64,000 nt of DNA from contig NZ_CP133990.1 of NCBI RefSeq assembly GCF_031582905.1, positions 2,728,001 through 2,792,000 on the forward strand, in the 5' to 3' direction. The notes under the pieces were generated by a model. The model was not told the DNA's origin, did no database searches, and saw nothing but the letters and a program-made list of their open reading frames with translations. The stretch's first letter is position 1; the number at the start of each line of letters is the position of its first letter. A program made the translations under genes and the position numbers. Below are positions 26,573-35,048 of the stretch, one piece after another. This stretch comes from Pengzhenrongella sp031582905 (GTDB lineage Bacteria > Actinomycetota > Actinomycetes > Actinomycetales > Cellulomonadaceae).

Positions 26573-26610
26573 TGCATGACCATACACCGCCATGCTCGAT
26601 CTATGCATAC
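26573..26610 (-). promoter_or_regulatory. argC promoter with putative ArgR (ARG box) sites
   Basis: The -10 box TATGGT (minus strand, 26579-26584) lies inside an imperfect palindrome TGCATGACCATACA (26573-26586). A second ATGCAT-containing element (26591-26609) lies about two turns upstream. Repeated TGCAT half-sites resemble actinobacterial ARG boxes. Assignment to ArgR is an inference from position. Confidence 0.5.
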
Positions 26611-26653
26611 GCCGCGCCGGGCCGGTCGGCGGCCTCGACTATCGTGCCCGGAC

Positions 26654-27637
26654 ATGCGAGCCATCCGCGCCACCGCCGCCGGCGGACCCGACGTCCTGAG
26701 CCTGGACGACCTGCCCGCCCCGTCCCCCGCGTCCGGCGAGGTCCTCGTCGACGTCGCCGCGGCGGGCGTCAACTTCATCGACACCTACCGGCGGTCCGGC
26801 GTCTACCCGATGCCCTACCCGCACGTCGTCGGCTCCGAGGGCGCGGGGCGCGTGGTCGCGGTGGGCGACGGCGTCGACGACCTCGCCGTCGGCGACCGCG
26901 TCGCCTGGAGCGGCGCCGCGGGCTCGTACGCCGAGCAGGTCGCCGTGCCGGCCCGCGAGGCGGTCCCGGTGCCGGACGGCGTCGACGACGACGTCGCGGC
27001 CGCGCTCCTCCTGCAGGGCCTGACCGCCCACTACCTCGTGACGTCGACGTTCCCCGTCGAGCAGGGCCAGGACGTGCTGCTGCACGCCGGCGCTGGCGGC
27101 GTCGGCCTGCTGCTCACCCAGCTCGCCGTCCCGCGCGGCGCCCGCGTGATCACCACCGTGGGGTCGACGGAGAAGGAGGAGCTGTCGCGCGCCGCGGGGG
27201 CGTCCGACGTCATCCGGTACACCGAGCTCGGCGACCTCACGGCCGAGCTGCCGGCGCTCGTCCGGGACCTCACCGGCGGTGCGGGCGTGCACACCGTGTT
27301 CGACGGCGTCGGCCGCTCGACGTTCGAGGCTTCGCTGGCGTCGCTGCGCCCGCGCGGCGGCCTGGCGCTGTTCGGGGCAGCGTCCGGGCCCGTGCCGCCG
27401 TTCGACCCGCAGCGGCTCAACGCCGGCGGGTCCCTGTACCTGACCCGCCCGTCGCTCGGTCACTACGTCGCGACCCGCGCCGAGCTGCTCGACCGGGCCG
27501 GTGACCTGTGGGACGCCGTCCTCGCCGGGAGACTGGACGTCCGCATCGGCGCCACGTTCCCCCTGGCGGACGCCGCCGACGCCCACCGCGCCCTCGAGGG
27601 TCGCGCCACCACCGGAAAGGTCCTGCTGCACCCGTGA
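26654..27637 (+). CDS. NADPH:quinone oxidoreductase (zinc-independent MDR family)
   Basis: A 327-residue medium-chain reductase. The GroES-like half has GVNFIDTYRRSGVYP, and the nucleotide-binding half has LLHAGAGGVGLLLTQLA. It lacks the catalytic zinc ligands, so it fits the quinone oxidoreductase (Qor) branch, which carries out one- or two-electron reduction of quinones. The ATG is preceded by TATCGT eight bases upstream and no ribosome binding site. The stop overlaps the start of the DsbA-like gene (GTGA), and a GNAT gene overlaps after that, so three genes form a unit. The physiological substrate is unknown. Confidence 0.88.
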   Translation: MRAIRATAAGGPDVLSLDDLPAPSPASGEVLVDVAAAGVNFIDTYRRSGVYPMPYPHVVGSEGAGRVVAVGDGVDDLAVGDRVAWSGAAGSYAEQVAVPAREAVPVPDGVDDDVAAALLLQGLTAHYLVTSTFPVEQGQDVLLHAGAGGVGLLLTQLAVPRGARVITTVGSTEKEELSRAAGASDVIRYTELGDLTAELPALVRDLTGGAGVHTVFDGVGRSTFEASLASLRPRGGLALFGAASGPVPPFDPQRLNAGGSLYLTRPSLGHYVATRAELLDRAGDLWDAVLAGRLDVRIGATFPLADAADAHRALEGRATTGKVLLHP

Positions 27638-28343
27638 GCACCGCCGAACCCGTCTCCCCCACCGCCCCCTCGCCGCTGCACCGCGCACCCGGCCGCTGCT
27701 CGTCGAGATCTGGTCCGACGTCGCCTGCCCGTGGTGCTACATCGGCCGACGCCGGTTCGCCGCCGCGCTCGAGGCCTTCCCCCACCGTGAGCAGGTGCAG
27801 GTCCGGTGGCGCAGCTACCAGCTCTCCCCCGAGGCCGAGGTCGGCTCCCCGCTCAGCGAGGCCGAGATGCTCGCGCAGACCAAGGGGCTGCCGCTGGAGT
27901 CCGTGCAGGAGATGTTCGCGCACGTCACCGAGGTCGCCGCGGGCGTCGGGCTGCGGTACCGCTTCGACACGGTCCGGCCGGCGAACACCCTCGACGCGCA
28001 CCGGCTCATCCACCTGGCCCGGCGTCGTGGCCCGCAGGTCGCCGACGCGATGGTCGAGGCGCTCATGAGCGCGCACTTCGAGCAGGGGCTCGCGGTGGAC
28101 GACCGCGAGGTGCTCGCCGGCATCGCCGCGGGCGTCGGCCTGGACGCCGACGACGTGCGCGCGTCCCTGGCCGGGACGGACGCCACCGACGACGTCCTCG
28201 CCGACCTCGAGGAGGGCCGCACCGTGCGGGTCTCCGGCGTCCCGTTCTTCGTGCTGGACCGCCGGCTCGGCGTCTCCGGCGCCCAGCCGACCGAGCTGTT
28301 CACCGAGGCGCTCGAGCGCGCCTGGGCTGCGGACGGGCGATGA
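27634..28343 (+). CDS. DsbA/FrnE-family dithiol oxidoreductase (one frame break)
   Basis: A cytosolic thioredoxin-fold protein of the FrnE type. IWSDVACPWCYIGRRRF carries the CPWC redox motif, and the helical insert and VSGVPFFVLDRR near the C-terminus (cis-Pro loop) are typical. The GTG at 27634 overlaps the Qor stop. Its frame meets the redox motif only after one C is added at 27688-27690, giving ...HRAPRPLLVEIWSDVACPWC and about 236 residues. There is no signal peptide. Related proteins act in oxidative-stress thiol chemistry or 2-hydroxychromene-type isomerisation, so the exact role is open. Confidence 0.87.
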
Positions 28344-28870
28344 CCGGCCCGCTCCCCGGCGCGCCGGTGCACGACGCCCTGCGCCCCCGCCCGATCACGC
28401 CCGACGACGTCCCGGCCCTCGCCGTCCTCAACGACGCCGCCGTCCCGGCCGTCAACGCGCTCGGGACCGCCGCCCTCGCCGCGCACGTCCCCGTCTGCGA
28501 CCTCGCGATCACGATCGCCGACGACGACGACGGCACCCCGGTGGCCTTCCTGCTCGCACTCGCCCCCGGCGCGGACTACGTCAGCGAGAACTTCCGCTGG
28601 TTCGCCGAGCACCGGCCGGGGTCGCTGTACGTCGACCGCATCGTCGTCGCCCCGCACGCCCACGGCCGCGGCCTGGGACGGCTGCTGTACGACGCGGTGC
28701 TGGGCCGGGCACGCACGCTCGGCCTCGCCGAGGTCACCTGCGAGGTCAACCTCGAGCCGCCGAACCCGCAGTCCCTGGCCTTCCATGCCCGGCTCGGGTT
28801 CGCCCAGGTCGGCGAGCAGGTGACCAAGGGCGGCACGGTCCGGGTGGCCCTGCTGGCACGCCCGGTCTGA
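28340..28870 (+). CDS. GNAT-family N-acetyltransferase
   Basis: A 176-residue single-domain acetyltransferase. YVDRIVVAPHAHGRGLGRLLYDAVLGRA holds motif A with the acetyl-CoA pyrophosphate loop HGRGLGR. EVNLEPPNPQSLAFHARLGF is motif B, resembling RimI-like or uncharacterised actinobacterial acetyltransferases. The ATG overlaps the stop of the DsbA-like gene. The substrate cannot be read from sequence. Confidence 0.85.
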   Translation: MTGPLPGAPVHDALRPRPITPDDVPALAVLNDAAVPAVNALGTAALAAHVPVCDLAITIADDDDGTPVAFLLALAPGADYVSENFRWFAEHRPGSLYVDRIVVAPHAHGRGLGRLLYDAVLGRARTLGLAEVTCEVNLEPPNPQSLAFHARLGFAQVGEQVTKGGTVRVALLARPV

Positions 28871-28889
28871 CGGTCCGGCGGTCCGACCC

Positions 28890-29396
28890 TCAGTCGGCCA
28901 ACCGGAAGACCAGCTCGGTCCGCCACCGGTCCATGTCCGGTTCCTCGCGAGGGTCCGTCGGGTAGACCTCCAGCCGGCAGCCCCAGGCCTCGCCACGGTC
29001 GGTGTCGACCCGGTCCCACACCAGCCCGTCGTCGCGGGCCCGGTCGAGGAGGTCGGCCGTCGCCTCGACGAGCCGGTCGGGGTGGCCGGTGACCTCGACG
29101 ACGGCGTACCGGCCACCCGGCAGGACGCCCGCCGTGACCTCACCGTCGCCGTCCACGCCCCGGTCCACCGGCACCCCGACCTCGATCTCGACGTCCGCCT
29201 CCATGTCGATGACGAGATACCGGAAGAAGGGCGCACCGGAGGGGACGACACCGCGGTCCGCCGCCCAGCTCAGCACGTCCGGAATACGGTCCGCGGCCAC
29301 GCTCATCGTCTGCATGGTCACGACGCACCGGATCGCGACGTACGGCTGCGCGAGCCGCGTGACGATCACGGGTCCGCTCGTGGGAGAGGTCATCAT
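28890..29396 (-). CDS. GyrI-like small-molecule-binding protein
   Basis: A 168-residue stand-alone effector-binding (GyrI-like/AraC_E_bind) domain without a DNA-binding part. Evidence is the opening RLAQPYVAIRCVVTMQTM, the central FFRYLVIDMEADVEIEVGVPV and the terminal WGCRLEVYPTDP, which match the two-repeat SHS2 layout. Such proteins bind or sequester hydrophobic compounds, and some hydrolyse them. It ends 19 bp from the GNAT gene on the opposite strand. No partner is evident. Confidence 0.75.
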   Translation of the reverse strand: MMTSPTSGPVIVTRLAQPYVAIRCVVTMQTMSVAADRIPDVLSWAADRGVVPSGAPFFRYLVIDMEADVEIEVGVPVDRGVDGDGEVTAGVLPGGRYAVVEVTGHPDRLVEATADLLDRARDDGLVWDRVDTDRGEAWGCRLEVYPTDPREEPDMDRWRTELVFRLAD

Positions 29397-29480
29397 GCTC
29401 GTAGGGACCGCCGCGCGGGCGCGGACTCATCGGTGGCCCGTGGGCCACCGGACGGGCACGCTGCCGGGCGAGGCGTCGCC

Positions 29481-30475
29481 TCAGTCGCCCGCGGGCTGAG
29501 GAGCGCGGAGGGTCGCGACGGCGTGACGGAAGCCGTCGAGCAGGAAGGCCCGGGCCTGTCGGCTGACCGGGGCCCAGGGCGCGACCAGGTCGAACCCGTG
29601 GAAGGCACCGGGGTACACGGTGGACGTGACGGGGACGTCGGCGTCGCGGAGGCGACGGACGTAGTCGACGACCTCGTCGTGGAACGGCTCGGCGTCACCG
29701 ACGAACGTCAGCGTGGGCGGCAGGCCACGCAGGTCCTCGGCGCGGGCCGGTGCCGCGTACGTGGGGACATCGCCACCCCGGAGGGCGCCGAGGTACAGAT
29801 CCCAGGCACCCTCGTTGGTGGCGGTGTTCCAGACCGGAGCGCCGTTGTCGCGCGAGGAGCCGGTGGGCCGGTCGTCGATCATCGGGTACAGCGGCATCGC
29901 GAAGGCGATGGCCACCTCCCCGCGGTCGCGGGCGAGCAGGGTGAGCGCCGCGGCAAGACCGCCTCCGGCGCTCTCGCCACCGACCATGAGCTGGTCGTCG
30001 GCGACACCGAGCCCGGCGGCCGAGTCCCGCAGCCACCGCAGGGCGTCCTCGCAGTCGTCGAGGGCGGCGGGGTAGGGCGCCTCGGTGGAGAGCCGGTAGT
30101 CGGGCAGGACGACCACGCAGCCCGACGCGGCCACGAGCCGCTCCGCGGTCGCGCGGCTCTGCTCCGGCGTCCCGATCGCGTAACCGCCACCGTGGATCCA
30201 CAGGACGGCGGCCACCCCGTCCGGGCGGCCGCCGGGCGGATGACGAGCAGACGCAGCGGCGACCCGTCGCGACGTGTGATCCACCGCTGGCTCCGCTCGA
30301 TCCCGCCGCGGACGCGGGGACGGGACGGACGCGATCGACGCGGCCGACGGGTGAGCGCGTTGACCACGCGCACCTGACGCCGGTAGCCCTGCGGGGTCCG
30401 CGCCGTGATCGCGTGCAGCACCGGCGCCATCCGGCGCAGACCGGGGTCGAGGCCGTCGTGGCCGGGGGCGCTCAC
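29481..30475 (-). CDS. Alpha/beta hydrolase, hormone-sensitive-lipase (HSL) type (one frame break)
   Basis: An esterase/lipase-like enzyme with the HSL oxyanion-hole motif WIHGGGY, nucleophile elbow GESAGGG, a catalytic Asp in VGDAEPFHDE and His in GAFHGFD. The front part (VSAPGHDGLDPGLRRMAPVLH...) lies in another frame. The break is near 30229-30232 after LLVIRPAG. One added base links the halves and gives about 331 residues, as in the family. The GTG at 30475 overlaps the stop of the small membrane protein gene upstream (GTGA), suggesting a two-gene unit. The natural ester is unknown. Confidence 0.86.
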
Positions 30476-30861
30476 GCCGGCGGTCCCGCCGCGACCACCG
30501 CGCTGCACGCGGCGAGCACGAGCGCCGTCGGTGTCATGACGACCCGCTCGGCCCGGCTGCGGGAGAGCGCGTTCATCACCACGCCGAGCGCGAGGTACCC
30601 GACGAGCACCCAGGAGAGCACCCGGACGACGCCGTCGGGAGCGACCGGCCGGACGAGCCCGGCCCGTGCGAGGAGCAGCGCACCCATCGCGGCGTACAGG
30701 GCGATCGAGACTCCGCTGGCGACCCGGAGCCCCCGCGGCAACGGGCCGTCGTGCCGGCCACCCCACGCGAGACGTCCCCACGGTGCCCCGAGCGCGAGGC
30801 ACGCCTGGAAGGCGACGAGGCACGCCAGGACGGAGCAGGCGACCAGGGCAGCGGTGTGCAT
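30472..30861 (-). CDS. Small four-helix membrane protein
   Basis: A 129-residue hydrophobic protein with about four transmembrane segments (near residues 5-25, 47-67, 80-100 and 108-126). I do not recognise a family with certainty; conserved hypothetical actinobacterial membrane proteins look like this. It overlaps the alpha/beta hydrolase start, so the two are probably co-expressed. Upstream on the minus strand, 30880-30935 contains a short GGC/CGGGCG tandem pattern of no evident function. Confidence 0.65.
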   Translation of the reverse strand: MHTAALVACSVLACLVAFQACLALGAPWGRLAWGGRHDGPLPRGLRVASGVSIALYAAMGALLLARAGLVRPVAPDGVVRVLSWVLVGYLALGVVMNALSRSRAERVVMTPTALVLAACSAVVAAGPPA

Positions 30862-31063
30862 GACCGCACCGTAGGCCCTGCACACCGGCGGCACGGGCGA
30901 CACGGGCGGCACGGGCGGCGTCGTCAGGACCAGCGCGAGCCGACGCACCCGCTGCCGTGTCGTCCTCGGCGCATGGACGTGGGACGGGCTCGCCGCGCGG
31001 TTCGTCCGGGCGGCCTCCTCGGCGCGGTGACGGGCGCCACGCGCGGCAGCCGTTAATCGATGC

Positions 31064-31082
31064 ATACCCCCGGGGGTATTGT
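31064..31082 (+). promoter_or_regulatory. CsoR/CstR-type operator overlapping a leaderless promoter
   Basis: A perfect 16-bp palindrome ATACCCCCGGGGGTAT (31064-31079) has the A/T-flanked C-run/G-run form of CsoR/CstR-family operators. It overlaps the -10 box TATTGT (31077-31082), which ends 6 nt before the ATG at 31089. A CsoR-family gene is the third gene downstream, so autorepression is likely. Confidence 0.8.
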
Positions 31083-31088
31083 CGGGCC

Positions 31089-32812
31089 ATGCTCTCAACC
31101 TCCGCACAGCGTCCCGCAACCCCCGGCGCATCGTCGTCGTCGGTGGTGTCGCCGGTGGCATGAGCGCGGCCGCCCGCGCTCGCCGCCTCGACGAGACCGC
31201 GTCGATCGTGGTCCTCGAGCAGTCCGACCACGTCTCGTTCGCCAACTGCGGCCTGCCGTACCACCTGTCCGGCGAGATCGAGCGTCGTGACGACCTCCTG
31301 CTCCACACCCCCGCATCTCTGGGCGCCGCCCTCGCGCTCGACGTCCGCACGGGCAGCCGCGTCACGGCGATCGACCGCGAGGCGCGCACCGTCACCGTGG
31401 CGACGGCGCAGGGCGTCGACGAGGTCCCGTACGACGCCCTGCTGCTCGCACCGGGTGCCGTCGCCGTGCGACCGCCCATCGAGGGGCTGGACCACCCGGC
31501 CGTGCACTCCTTGCGCACGATCCCGGACCTCGACGCGCTCACCGCCCGGGTCGCCGACCTGCCCGCGGACGGTCCCCGACGCGCGGTCGTCGTCGGTGCC
31601 GGGTTCATCGGGCTCGAGGCCGTGGAGGCGCTGACCGCCCGCGGGCTCCAGGTCGAGCTCGTCGAGCTCGCCGACCACGTGCTGCCCCCGCTCGACGCCG
31701 AGCTCGCCCCGCTGCTCGCCGACGAGCTCGGGGCGCACGGCGTCGGCCTCCACCTCGGCATCTCGGCCCGCACCGTCACGCCCGCCGACGGCGGCGCGGC
31801 GACGGTCACCCTGTCCGACGGCACCGAGATCACCGCGGACGTCGTCGTCGTGAACGTCGGGGTCCGTCCGGCGAGCGACCTCGCACGCGACGCCGGGTTG
31901 GAGCTCGGCGCCCGCGGCGCGATCCGGGTCGACGCCGACCAGCGCACGTCCGACCCGCACATCTGGGCGGTCGGCGACGCCGTCGAGGTCGTCCAGGCGG
32001 TCACCGGCGAGACGGGGCCGGTCCCGCTCGCCGGGCCGGCGAACCGCCAGGGACGCCGGGCTGCCGACTCCCTGCTGGGTCGGCGCACCACGCCGCAGGC
32101 CCCGGTCCTCGGCACGGCGATCGTCCGGGTGTTCGGGCTGACCGCAGCCGTCACCGGTGCGAGCCAGGCGACCCTGGCGCGCGCCGGGATCGCGCACGAG
32201 GTCGTCCGGATCCACGGCGGTCACCACGCCGGCTACTTCCCCGGCGCGGAGCCCGTCCACGTGGTGGCGAGCTTCGCCCCGGACGGTCGCCTGCTCGGCG
32301 CCCAGGCCGTCGGCCGCGCAGGCGTCGACAAGCGCATCGACGTGCTGGCGACCGCGCTGCGCGCGGGGATGACGGCCGACGACCTCGCCGAGCTCGAGCT
32401 CGCGTACGCCCCGCCGTACGGCTCGGCCAAGGACCCGGTGAACATGCTCGGCTTCGTCGCGCAGAACGTCCTCGACGGCACCATGCCGCAGTGGAGCGCG
32501 TCAGAGGTCGACGACGTGCTGGCCACGAGCCTGGTCCTGGACGCGCGCTCCCGCGCCGAGTTCGACCGCGGTCACCTGCCCGGCGCGCTCAACATCCCGC
32601 ACACCGAGCTGCGGGGGCGCCTCGACGAGGTCCGCGACGCGGCCGACGGCCGCCCGGTCGCGGTGCACTGCGCCAGCGGGGTGCGTTCCTTCATCGCCAC
32701 CCGCGTCCTGCTCCAGGCCGGCCTGGACGCCCGCAACCTGTCCGGCGGCTGGCTCAGCCTCACCACCGCCCGACCCGACCTGGTCGCCACCCCCGAAGGA
32801 GCCCACGCATGA
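31089..32812 (+). CDS. FAD-dependent CoA-disulfide/persulfide reductase fused to rhodanese (one frame break)
   Basis: A CoADR-rhodanese fusion, the Npsr type that reduces CoA persulfides or polysulfide with NAD(P)H. VVVGGVAGGMSAAARARR is the FAD-binding fold, FANCGLPYHLSG the active-site Cys, VVVGAGFIGLEAVEAL the NAD fold, and a C-terminal rhodanese domain (from about residue 475) has VHCASGVRS with its catalytic Cys. The ATG at 31089 begins MLSTSAQRPAT. Its frame joins the FAD motif only after one C is added to the run 31120-31124, giving about 574 residues. Otherwise a TTG at 31079 would be needed, and that lies inside the operator. The leaderless -10 box supports the ATG. The stop overlaps the next rhodanese gene (ATGA). 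Confidence 0.9.
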
Positions 32813-33168
32813 GCCTGCGCGACACCCTCGACCGCCTGCTCGGTCGTACCGACCCGAGCAGCCTCCCGTCGACGATCGACGGACCGACCGCCGTACGGCT
32901 CGTCCGTGACGGCGCCGGCCTCCTCGACGTCCGGGAGCGGACCGAGTGGAGCACGGGGCACGCGCCGCAGGCCGTGCACGTGCCGCTGAGCGACGTCTCC
33001 GTCGCCCCGCGGCGTCTGCCGAAGGACGCCCCGGTCGTGGTCATGTGCGCCTCCGGGATGCGCTCGCGCATCGCGGCCAAGCAGCTGCGCGGGCTCGGGC
33101 TCCAGGCCACCAGCCTGTCCGGCGGCATCGGTGCCTGGCAGGCCGCCGGCGGCGCGGTCCGCCGCTGA
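32809..33168 (+). CDS. Single-domain rhodanese-like sulfurtransferase
   Basis: A 119-residue cytosolic protein. After a 25-residue lead it has LLDVRERTEWSTGHAPQAVHVPL and the active loop VVMCASGMRSR with the catalytic Cys, then LSGGIGAWQAAGG. It would carry sulfane sulfur as a persulfide. Its ATG overlaps the stop of the reductase-rhodanese gene. A repressor gene follows 38 nt later, so the three form one sulfide/persulfide-response operon. Confidence 0.92.
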   Translation: MSLRDTLDRLLGRTDPSSLPSTIDGPTAVRLVRDGAGLLDVRERTEWSTGHAPQAVHVPLSDVSVAPRRLPKDAPVVVMCASGMRSRIAAKQLRGLGLQATSLSGGIGAWQAAGGAVRR

Positions 33169-33206
33169 CGCACCGACCACCACAAGACGCACCCCGAGGA
33201 GGACCC

Positions 33207-33479
33207 ATGGAGCTCGATCCCACCGAGATGGCCAAGGTCGGCAACCGGCTCAAGCGAGCCCAGGGCCAGCTCACCGCCGTCATCCGCATGCTCGACGAGG
33301 GCCAGAGCTGCGAGGACGTCGTCACCCAGCTGTCCGCGGTCTCCCGCGCCCTGGACCGGGCGGGGTTCGCGATCATCGCCTCGGGCATGAAGCAGTGCCT
33401 CACCCAGCCGGAGACACCGGGCGAGGCACCGGCTCTCGACGTCGCGAAGCTGGAGAAGCTCTTCCTGTCCCTGGCGTGA
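33207..33479 (+). CDS. CstR-like persulfide-sensing repressor (CsoR family)
   Basis: A 90-residue all-helical repressor of the CsoR/RcnR family: NRLKRAQGQLTAVIRMLDEGQSCEDVVTQL is the hallmark. Two Cys are present, C35 and C64. The copper ligand His of CsoR, four residues before the second Cys, is Gly60 here (SGMKQC). Loss of that His with retention of both Cys is the signature of CstR, which senses persulfides through a Cys-Cys di- or trisulfide, not Cu(I). A GAGGAGG ribosome binding site precedes the ATG. Its probable operator is the palindrome at 31064-31079. Confidence 0.88.
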   Translation: MELDPTEMAKVGNRLKRAQGQLTAVIRMLDEGQSCEDVVTQLSAVSRALDRAGFAIIASGMKQCLTQPETPGEAPALDVAKLEKLFLSLA

Positions 33480-33564
33480 GCGGGCGTCGCCGGAGCCGGT
33501 CGCACGCGGACGACCGCGTCACGAACGATCGTCGTGGTGCGGAGCGGACCGCCGTCCCCGCCCC

Positions 33565-34503
33565 TCAGGACCAGCGCGAGCCGAAGACGTGCAGGTCCAG
33601 TTCGGCGCTGAGCACCTCGCAGGCGATGCGTCCCCGCACGCTGGTGCCCTGCTCGTCGAGGGGCGGGCTGATCACGGCGCCGCCGAGGACCCCCGGCGCC
33701 GAGAGGACGATGGCGCCGGACACGCTCGACTTCGCGGGAACGCCGACGCCGCGCATCCACCGGCCGGAGCCGTCGTAGACGCCGCACGTGGCCATGACCG
33801 ACACGACGTCGCGCGCCACGCCCTCGGGGACGACCCGCTCCCCGGAGACGGGGTTGACGCCTCCGAAGGCGAGCGTCGCGCCCATGACGGCCAGCGCACG
33901 GGCGTCGACCAGCACCGCGCACGCGCGGGCGTAGACCGCGACGGCGTCGTCGGCTCCCACGCTCAGCGTGCCCTCGGCCCGCATGAGGTGCGCCAGGGCG
34001 TGGTTGCGGTCACCCAGGAGGTGCTCGCTCTGGGCGACGTCCTCGTCCACCTCGAGGTCCCGGCCGGCGAACGCGGACAGGCCACGCACGATGCGCTCCT
34101 CGCGGGCGGCGACGTCGTCCCCGTCGACCATCGCGGCGGTGAGGAGCGCACCGGCGTTCACCATGGGGTTCGGCGGTCGGCCGGTGCCGGTCTCGAGCTT
34201 GATCGCGTCGAAGGCCTCGCCGGTCGGCTCGATGCCGATGCGGTCCAGCGCCTCGCCGTCGGTGTCGAGCAGCGCCAGCGCGAAGAGGAACGGCTTGACG
34301 GCGGACTGCACGCTGAAGGCGACGTCGGCCTGGGCGCTGCCCCGCACGGTGCCGTCCGTCAGCACGAGAGCGAGCCCGCACAGGTCCGGGTCGGCGTCCG
34401 CGAGCTGCGGGATGCTGTCGTCCACCGATCCGCCCTGCTCCCCCAGCACGCGCTCGCGCAGCGCGTCGAGGTCGACGGTGCGGGCGTCGGCGGCGCGGCT
34501 CAT
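33565..34503 (-). CDS. glsA: Glutaminase
   Basis: A serine-dependent glutaminase of the beta-lactamase-like fold that hydrolyses glutamine to glutamate and ammonia. FSVQSAVKPFLFALAL carries the SxxK catalytic pair. KLETGTGRPPNPMVNAGAL, VDEDVAQSEHLLGDRNHALAHLM and the glycine-rich MRGVGVPAKSSVSGAI near the C-terminus are family signatures. Length 312 is normal. The ATG at 34503 is used; a GTG one codon upstream (34506) is equally possible. It is convergent with the CstR-like gene and shares no operon that I can see. Confidence 0.93.
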   Translation of the reverse strand: MSRAADARTVDLDALRERVLGEQGGSVDDSIPQLADADPDLCGLALVLTDGTVRGSAQADVAFSVQSAVKPFLFALALLDTDGEALDRIGIEPTGEAFDAIKLETGTGRPPNPMVNAGALLTAAMVDGDDVAAREERIVRGLSAFAGRDLEVDEDVAQSEHLLGDRNHALAHLMRAEGTLSVGADDAVAVYARACAVLVDARALAVMGATLAFGGVNPVSGERVVPEGVARDVVSVMATCGVYDGSGRWMRGVGVPAKSSVSGAIVLSAPGVLGGAVISPPLDEQGTSVRGRIACEVLSAELDLHVFGSRWS

Positions 34504-34569
34504 CACGCCATGCTGTCAGCGGCCTCGCCGGACCGCGCGCCGGTCCTCACCGCGCCGCATCACCGGGAC

Positions 34570-35046
34570 TCAGCCCGCCGGCCCCCGCCGCATCGGCACG
34601 TGCGGGATGCCGTCCTCGTCGAACCCGTCCCCGGCGACGGCGAACCCGAACCGGGCGTACCAGTGCGCCAGGTGCGCCTGCGCGTCGAGCACGACGGGTG
34701 CGGCCGGGTCGATCTCGCCGCAACGGCCCAGCGCGGCCCGCATGAGCTGCGCCGCCACGCCGCGCGACCGTGCGGTCGCGGCCGTGGCGACCCGGCCGAT
34801 GCGCAGGGCGCCGTCGGCGTCGTGCAGCAGCCGCAGCGTGGCGAGCACGTCGGGGCCGTCGCTCACCCAGAACAGCTCGGCGTCCGGCTCGACGTCACGC
34901 CCGTCGAGCTCGGGGTACGCGCACGCCTGCTCCACGACGAAGACGTCGACCCGCAGCCGCAGGATCGCGTAGAGCGTCAGCGGGTCGACGGCGCGGACGC
35001 CGGCGCGGTGGACCGTGACCGGGTGGACCGGGACCGGCGCCGCCAC
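34570..35046 (-). CDS. ElaA-like GNAT acetyltransferase
   Basis: A 158-residue acetyltransferase of the ElaA group. LYAILRLRVDVFVVEQACAYPELDGRD is the diagnostic block (R-x-VFVVEQ-x-xYxELDGxD), followed by RIGRVATAATARSRGVAAQLMRAAL, the acetyl-CoA loop. The GTG start lies 2 nt after the pheT stop, so it may be translated from the pheST transcript. Function is unknown in most bacteria. Confidence 0.88.
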   Translation of the reverse strand: MAAPVPVHPVTVHRAGVRAVDPLTLYAILRLRVDVFVVEQACAYPELDGRDVEPDAELFWVSDGPDVLATLRLLHDADGALRIGRVATAATARSRGVAAQLMRAALGRCGEIDPAAPVVLDAQAHLAHWYARFGFAVAGDGFDEDGIPHVPMRRGPAG

Positions 35047-35048
35047 GC

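Noticed and set aside
33480..33564. Terminator between the CstR-like gene and glsA
   Set aside because: Only short, weak complementarity was seen, not enough to support a hairpin.
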